DNA of 64,000 bases. Source: an uncultured Synechococcus sp. GTDB taxonomy: Bacteria; Cyanobacteriota; Cyanobacteriia; PCC-6307; Cyanobiaceae. The translations under genes were made by a program, and so were the position numbers. The DNA is taken from NCBI GenBank assembly GCA_913057985.1, contig CAJXPL010000005.1, positions 1 to 64,000 on the forward strand. Reading direction: 5' to 3'. Below the pieces are notes generated by a model. It saw nothing but the letters and a program-made list of their open reading frames with translations. It was not told the origin of the DNA and ran no database searches. How positions within the stretch are numbered: position 1 is the first letter of the stretch; each line of letters opens with the position of its first letter. Shown piece by piece: positions 60,046 to 64,000 of this stretch.

Positions 60046-60673
60046 CGCCGTAGACCTCCTGGATGGTTGCGAGAGCTTCCTCGCCCAGCACCAGAGCATT
60101 GGCGTGGAGCAGGTCGAAGACGTTCAGCTGATCTGCGGAGATCAACTTGACTTTCTCCAGGTTGCGCACGGAAAGGCGCACAACATCGGAGGGGTTCGTC
60201 AGAACGATGAGCACCTTGGAGCCGGCAGCAACACCGAGGCGACCCAGAGCATCTGTGATCTCACGGGTCTTGGGGGCCTCCAGCGAAGCACCGAAGTCCT
60301 TCACGACGGTCACATCGTCAATGCGGGCCATCAGCGCGGTGCGCAGGGCCAGACGACGCTCCTTGCGGTTCATCGCAAGGTTGTACGTGCGGGGCTTGGG
60401 TCCAAAGATGATGCCGCCGCCGGGTTTCAGAGGAGTGCGGATCGATCCCTGACGGGCCCGACCAGTTCCTTTCTGCTTGTAGGGCTTGCGACCACCACCG
60501 CGCACCTCTGAGCGGGTGAGGGTGCTGGCGGTTCCTTGGCGTGCATGGGCCTGCTGACGCAGAACGGCCCGATGCATCAGGTCAACGGCGGTGGTCTCTT
60601 TGGCCACCTTCAGGTCCAGGGTTGCCTTGCCGGCTTCCTTGCCCTGCCAATCACGAACGACACAACTGGCCAT
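60038..60673 (-). CDS. rplD: 50S ribosomal protein L4
   Basis: 211 residues; [40 protein letters not shown] and [19 protein letters not shown]. In E. coli it represses the S10 operon by binding its leader. Its ATG shares the A of the rplC TGA stop (TGATG), so start 60673 is preferred over GTG 60676. Confidence 0.97.
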   Translation of the reverse strand: MASCVVRDWQGKEAGKATLDLKVAKETTAVDLMHRAVLRQQAHARQGTASTLTRSEVRGGGRKPYKQKGTGRARQGSIRTPLKPGGGIIFGPKPRTYNLAMNRKERRLALRTALMARIDDVTVVKDFGASLEAPKTREITDALGRLGVAAGSKVLIVLTNPSDVVRLSVRNLEKVKLISADQLNVFDLLHANALVLGEEALATIQEVYGDD

Positions 60674-61329
60674 CACTTACCTCCTTTGGCGGGCTTGGCG
60701 CCCACGCGCAAGGCCGGGCGGATGTTGAGCAGCGCACCAGGCTTGCCGGGCACGGATCCCTTCACCACCAGCAGGTTGTGCTCGCTGTCCACCTTGAGGA
60801 TGGTCAGGCCGCGGGTGGTGATTTTCTTCCCGCCGTAGCGACCGGCCATCCGCTTTCCGGGATAGATGCGGCCCGGGGTCGTACCGGCACCGGTCGAACC
60901 GGGCTCACGGTGGTTCTTCGAACCGTGGGTCATCGGACCCCGGCTGAAGCCGTGGCGCTTCTGGTAGCCAGCGAAGCCGCGGCCGACGGTGTCACCGCTG
61001 ACGTCCACCTTCTGGCCGGCTTCGAAATCGCCGACGGTGATGGCGCCACCGAGTTCAAGACCTTCAACGCTGTCGACGCGGTATTCGCGCAGATGACGCA
61101 GAAGACCCTCACCGGATTTGTTGAGGTGACCCTGGGCGGGCTTGTTGATCAGCTTCTCGCGGGTTTCGCCAAAGCCGATCTGCACTGCGGAATAACCGTC
61201 AGTGTCGTCGTTTTTGAGTTGGGTGATGCGGCAGGGGCCGGCTTCGATCAAGGTGACCGGAACAGCTCTGCCCTGCTCGTCGAAGAACTGGGACATACCC
61301 AGCTTCTTCCCGAGGATGCCGATGGACAT
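60673..61329 (-). CDS. rplC: 50S ribosomal protein L3
   Basis: 218 residues; [40 protein letters not shown] and [20 protein letters not shown]. First gene of the long operon; ATG 61329 gives the family N-terminus. A strong SD-like GGGAGGA occurs a few nt upstream (CTTCCTCCCC on the other strand). The 381-bp upstream region is a structured leader. Confidence 0.98.
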   Translation of the reverse strand: MSIGILGKKLGMSQFFDEQGRAVPVTLIEAGPCRITQLKNDDTDGYSAVQIGFGETREKLINKPAQGHLNKSGEGLLRHLREYRVDSVEGLELGGAITVGDFEAGQKVDVSGDTVGRGFAGYQKRHGFSRGPMTHGSKNHREPGSTGAGTTPGRIYPGKRMAGRYGGKKITTRGLTILKVDSEHNLLVVKGSVPGKPGALLNIRPALRVGAKPAKGGK

Positions 61330-61710
61330 GGATGGGGAGGAAGCGCCAGCGTGGACAACCACCAGGCGGAGAACCGCATGGGGTCAGGTGCTGATCGATT
61401 GGACGCAGACGTGGTTCGAAGCGGAACTCCCGAAGGAGTGGATTCGAATGGGCTAGCGAACGATTCAGCGAGGCTGGGACTTGCATCTGCACGATGTGCT
61501 GTTGCAGTTTCCCGACGGAGATCTCCGAAGAAAGCTTCCGTACTGGCCTGGGGATTCGACGCAATCGTCGAATCTGTTCTGCCGACTGGAGGCCCGGCTA
61601 GCGGACGGGCACAGAAACACAGAACAAACAACGAACCTACAACACCGACCTCCCCTCTCCCGTGATCCCCCTGCCTGCTGCCAGAATCCCTTCCAATCCC
61701 TGTAGCTGCC
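61330..61710. promoter_or_regulatory. Divergent region between rplC and ndhN with three inverted repeats
   Basis: No protein gene is supported here. It must hold promoters for the ribosomal operon (leftward) and ndhN (rightward). In the rplC sense there are a 9-bp hairpin GATTCGACG-ATTG-CGTCGAATC (61553-61574), a palindrome CGGAGATCTCCG (61516-61527), and an ACTCC-TTCG-GGAGT tetraloop hairpin (61426-61439) flanked by TTCGAA on both sides (61415-61420 and 61443-61448). They resemble a long regulatory leader. I cannot place clear -35/-10 boxes. Confidence 0.5.
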
Positions 61711-62172
61711 ATGCCTCTGCTTCTCACCGGTCAGGCATTTCGCCGTGATCTCGAAGCCAATGGCTGCCTGGCGGTGAAGGCTCCGCTCGAAGGTGGTGCA
61801 GAAACCCGTCTATTAAGACGTCTGCGCGGCGCCGGTTACAGCACCCGCATTACATCGGCCCGTGGTCTTGGTGATCCGGAGGTGTTTCTCACCCAGAAGC
61901 ACGGCATTCGTCCGCCCCATCTCGGCCATCAAAGTGTTGGTCGTGGTGCTGCTGTGGGAGAAGTGCAGGAGGTGGCTCCCCAGCTCGGCGACCTGTTTGA
62001 AGGTGATGCTCCCGTGGCTCTCTGGCTGCTGGAAGGCCAGGTGCTCTCGCGCTCTGAACTTCTTTCGCTCTGCGATCTGTGCAAGCGCGAACCGCGTTTA
62101 CGCATCATCGTGGAGATGGGTGGTGCTCGCAGCCTGACGTGGGAACCGATGACCACATATCTGAAGGCCTGA
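61711..62172 (+). CDS. ndhN: NAD(P)H-quinone oxidoreductase subunit N
   Basis: A 153-residue subunit specific to the cyanobacterial/plastid NDH-1 complex that drives cyclic electron flow around photosystem I. The start [20 protein letters not shown] and the middle [20 protein letters not shown] are characteristic. It lies at the edge facing the thylakoid membrane arm. ldpA overlaps its end by about 34 nt. Confidence 0.95.
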   Translation: MPLLLTGQAFRRDLEANGCLAVKAPLEGGAETRLLRRLRGAGYSTRITSARGLGDPEVFLTQKHGIRPPHLGHQSVGRGAAVGEVQEVAPQLGDLFEGDAPVALWLLEGQVLSRSELLSLCDLCKREPRLRIIVEMGGARSLTWEPMTTYLKA

Positions 62173-63170
62173 CGCCTGACGACGCCCTCGTACAGGGCCG
62201 CTGGGTCAAGCTGATCTGTGGGGCAAGCAACCAGGATCTGCCGGCCATTGCTGATCTCACCGCTGTTTTTTCGGCTGTTGGTGTTCATTGTGTTGATGTG
62301 GCGGCCGATCCAGCGGTTGCCCTGGCAGCGCGTCGAGGCCTGGACTGGGCTGAGGCGCAAACAGGTCGTCGCCCCTGGCTGATGGTGAGCCTCAGCGATG
62401 GCACCGATGCTCACTTCCGCAAGGCCTGGTTCGATCCAGGCCGCTGCCCTGTGGACTGTCCGCGGCCCTGCGAAAGGATTTGTCCGGCGGCAGCGATTCC
62501 GCCCGCTGCTGGCATCGACCAGCACCGTTGTTATGGCTGCGGCCGCTGCCTGCCGGCTTGCCCCCATGGGTTGATCGAGGAGCGCGACCACCGTTTGGCC
62601 CCTGAGCAGGTGATCTCCCTGCTCCAATCGATTCAGCCCGATGCTGTGGAGATTCACACCGCATCTGGGCATGACGAGGGCTTCGCAACGCTGATCCAAA
62701 GCCTTAAGCAGCACAAGGTTCCCTTGCGGCGCTTGGCCGTGAGCTCCGGCTTGGAGGGTCACGGCGTGAAGGCCGATCAGTTGGCTGATTTGCTTTGGCG
62801 TCGCTACTCCCGCCTGCGGCAAGCCGGTTACAGACCCCTCTGGCAGCTGGATGGGCGTCCGATGAGCGGCGATGTGGGGGCTGGCACCGCGCGGGCTGCA
62901 GTTCAGCTCTGGCGTGCCATGCGGAGTCTGGCTCCGCCGGGTCCGCTGCAGCTGGCCGGTGGTACCAACGCCGCAACGCTGGAGTTCTTGTGTCCGACGG
63001 AGCGGCCGGCTGGCATCGCCTTTGGTGGTGTGGCCCGTCGCTTGCTGATGCCTGTGCTGGATGAGGCGCAAACCCGTGGCCTTGCCCTGTGGCAATGGCC
63101 CGAGGGTTGGAAGCGTGCCCTCTCCCTCGCGCGTCCATTGGTTGCGCCATGGCTGCAGCGCTCTTGCTAG
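62139..63170 (+). CDS. ldpA: LdpA-like iron-sulfur protein (light-dependent period)
   Basis: A redox-sensing protein that tunes the circadian clock input by reporting the redox state in Synechococcus elongatus. Two ferredoxin-type cysteine sets occur: [14 protein letters not shown] and [14 protein letters not shown], for two clusters (one 4Fe-4S, one likely 3Fe-4S or 4Fe-4S). A long C-terminal domain with no catalytic motif follows ([20 protein letters not shown]). No ATG fits; GTG 62139 gives about 343 residues, and GTG 62079 is possible. Overlaps ndhN by 34 nt and lies 22 bp upstream of the ATPase gene. Confidence 0.82.
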   Translation: MGTDDHISEGLTPDDALVQGRWVKLICGASNQDLPAIADLTAVFSAVGVHCVDVAADPAVALAARRGLDWAEAQTGRRPWLMVSLSDGTDAHFRKAWFDPGRCPVDCPRPCERICPAAAIPPAAGIDQHRCYGCGRCLPACPHGLIEERDHRLAPEQVISLLQSIQPDAVEIHTASGHDEGFATLIQSLKQHKVPLRRLAVSSGLEGHGVKADQLADLLWRRYSRLRQAGYRPLWQLDGRPMSGDVGAGTARAAVQLWRAMRSLAPPGPLQLAGGTNAATLEFLCPTERPAGIAFGGVARRLLMPVLDEAQTRGLALWQWPEGWKRALSLARPLVAPWLQRSC

Positions 63171-63192
63171 AAGGCTGAAACGCGCAGATCCC

Positions 63193-64000
63193 ATGGGCAC
63201 GCAACGGGTCACCGACGATCTGGATCGCCTTCTCGAGCTCCTGCCGGATGCCGTGCAGGAGCAGTTGCGGCCGGAAGAAGCGCGAGAGCAGTTGCTTGAG
63301 GTGGTGCTCGATCTGGGTCGGGTTCCAGAAGCTCGTTATCCGGGCCGAGCCCTGGCGTTGGGTTCCACGCCTTTGTCCCGCGAGGATCTAACGGCTGTGG
63401 TGGCCAGGCTCGGTCAGTTCGGTGGCGACAACCGGGCGGGAATTGAACGAACGCTTCACCGGATCAGTGCGATCCGCAACCGTCAGGGTGAGGTGGTCGG
63501 TTTGACCTGCCGGGTGGGCCGAGCCGTGTTCGGCACCGTTGCCATGGTGCGGGACCTCCTGGATGGAGGGCAGTCCCTGTTGTTGATGGGGCGCCCGGGT
63601 GTTGGCAAGACAACGGCGTTGCGCGAGATCGCCAGGGTGCTTGCCGATGAGCTGGAGCGGCGCGTTGTTGTGATCGACACGAGCAATGAGATCGCCGGTG
63701 ATGGCGACATCCCCCACCCCGCGATTGGTCGGGCCCGCCGCATGCAGGTGGCCAGGCCTGAGCTGCAGCACCAAACCATGATCGAGGCGGTGGAAAACCA
63801 CATGCCCGAAGTCATCGTGATCGATGAGATCGGCACGGAGCTGGAGGCGCAGGCCGCGCGCACCATCGCTGAACGTGGTGTTGTGCTCGTCGCCACAGCC
63901 CACGGCAATGCTTTGGCCAACCTGATCAAGAACCCCACCCTCAGCGATCTGGTGGGGGGCATTCAGGCGGTCACCCTCGGGGATGAGGAGGCCCGGCGGC
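63193..64000 (+). CDS. ycf45: Ycf45-type AAA ATPase (partial, 3' end cut by window)
   Basis: A RecA/AAA ATPase of the family with a C-terminal R3H domain, known as Ycf45 in red-algal plastids. The visible 269 residues include a 100-residue N-terminal part, Walker [10 protein letters not shown] (starting at residue 133), and Walker [11 protein letters not shown] (Asp211, Glu212), followed by [12 protein letters not shown] (sensor-like). It resembles stage III sporulation AA and secretion ATPases. The role is unknown. ATG 63193 follows ldpA by 22 bp, so they form a unit with ndhN. Confidence 0.85.
   Translation, partial: MGTQRVTDDLDRLLELLPDAVQEQLRPEEAREQLLEVVLDLGRVPEARYPGRALALGSTPLSREDLTAVVARLGQFGGDNRAGIERTLHRISAIRNRQGEVVGLTCRVGRAVFGTVAMVRDLLDGGQSLLLMGRPGVGKTTALREIARVLADELERRVVVIDTSNEIAGDGDIPHPAIGRARRMQVARPELQHQTMIEAVENHMPEVIVIDEIGTELEAQAARTIAERGVVLVATAHGNALANLIKNPTLSDLVGGIQAVTLGDEEARR

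Noticed and set aside
1-64000. CRISPR arrays, rRNA genes, insertion sequences
   Set aside because: No spaced direct repeats, rRNA signatures, or transposase-like coding regions were found on either strand.

Overview
The window is a dense, roughly 60% GC, chromosomal segment of a cyanobacterium, most likely a marine Synechococcus (picocyanobacteria). The evidence is photosystem genes (psbA, psaA, psaB, psaL, psaI), NdhN, an LdpA-like iron-sulfur protein, ferredoxin-dependent glutamate synthase, LL-diaminopimelate aminotransferase, a cyanobacterial RNase E with its arginine-rich C-terminal peptide, and a plastid-like ribosomal gene order. The exact strain cannot be fixed from sequence alone. 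I see no rRNA, CRISPR array, insertion sequence, integrase or prophage gene. All functions are core or lineage-typical housekeeping.

Layout. 1-7.1 kb: 5' part of psbA diverging from a radical SAM gene; then a leftward dapL-clpS-CPBP protease unit diverging from a large B12-binding radical SAM/DUF2344 protein. 7.1-11.3 kb: rne-rnhB, a DUF1997 gene and pheA. 11.3-19.8 kb (leftward): a quinone-type methyltransferase with a LON-domain protein, the str-type operon rpsL-rpsG-fusA-tuf-rpsJ, an IscA-like protein and a phosphodiester glycosidase. 19.9-29.1 kb: glutamate synthase, a YciI protein, lipA, tRNA-Pro, a CbiG-CobJ fusion and a secreted protein of unknown function. 29.1-34.1 kb: psaA-psaB closed by a strong terminator. 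34.2-44.9 kb: mixed accessory genes (DUF3598, bicupin, solitary RND permease, psaI-psaL, HEAT-repeat protein, glycosyltransferase, NlpC/P60 peptidase, beta-lactamase-like serine hydrolase, tRNA-Ser, alanine racemase, HNH nuclease).

44.9-61.3 kb is one long leftward ribosomal superoperon: rplC-D-W-B, rpsS, rplV, rpsC, rplP, rpmC, rpsQ, rplN, rplX, rplE, rpsH, rplF, rplR, rpsE, rplO, secY, adk, rpmJ, rpsM, rpsK, rpoA, rplQ, truA, rplM, rpsI, rpmE, prfA. It supplies ribosomal proteins, the translocon channel, adenylate kinase, the RNA polymerase alpha subunit, a tRNA pseudouridine synthase and release factor 1. rpsJ is at the end of the str operon instead. infA, rpsD, rpsN and rpmD are not in the cluster. 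61.7-64 kb holds ndhN, ldpA and the 5' part of a Ycf45-type AAA ATPase.

I did not find a convincing wholly new multi-gene system. The most interesting unexplained signals are RNA-level: stable hairpins in the gaps of the ribosomal operons (tuf-rpsJ, rpsG-fusA, rplO-secY), a possible pseudoknot just upstream of rpsM, and structured leaders of rplC, rplM, rne and psbA. In two of these hairpins a G-U wobble makes pairing possible only in the transcribed strand. Other points of interest are a secreted low-complexity protein beside psaA, a possible small membrane ORF in the psaA leader, and a lone RND pump beside a bicupin.
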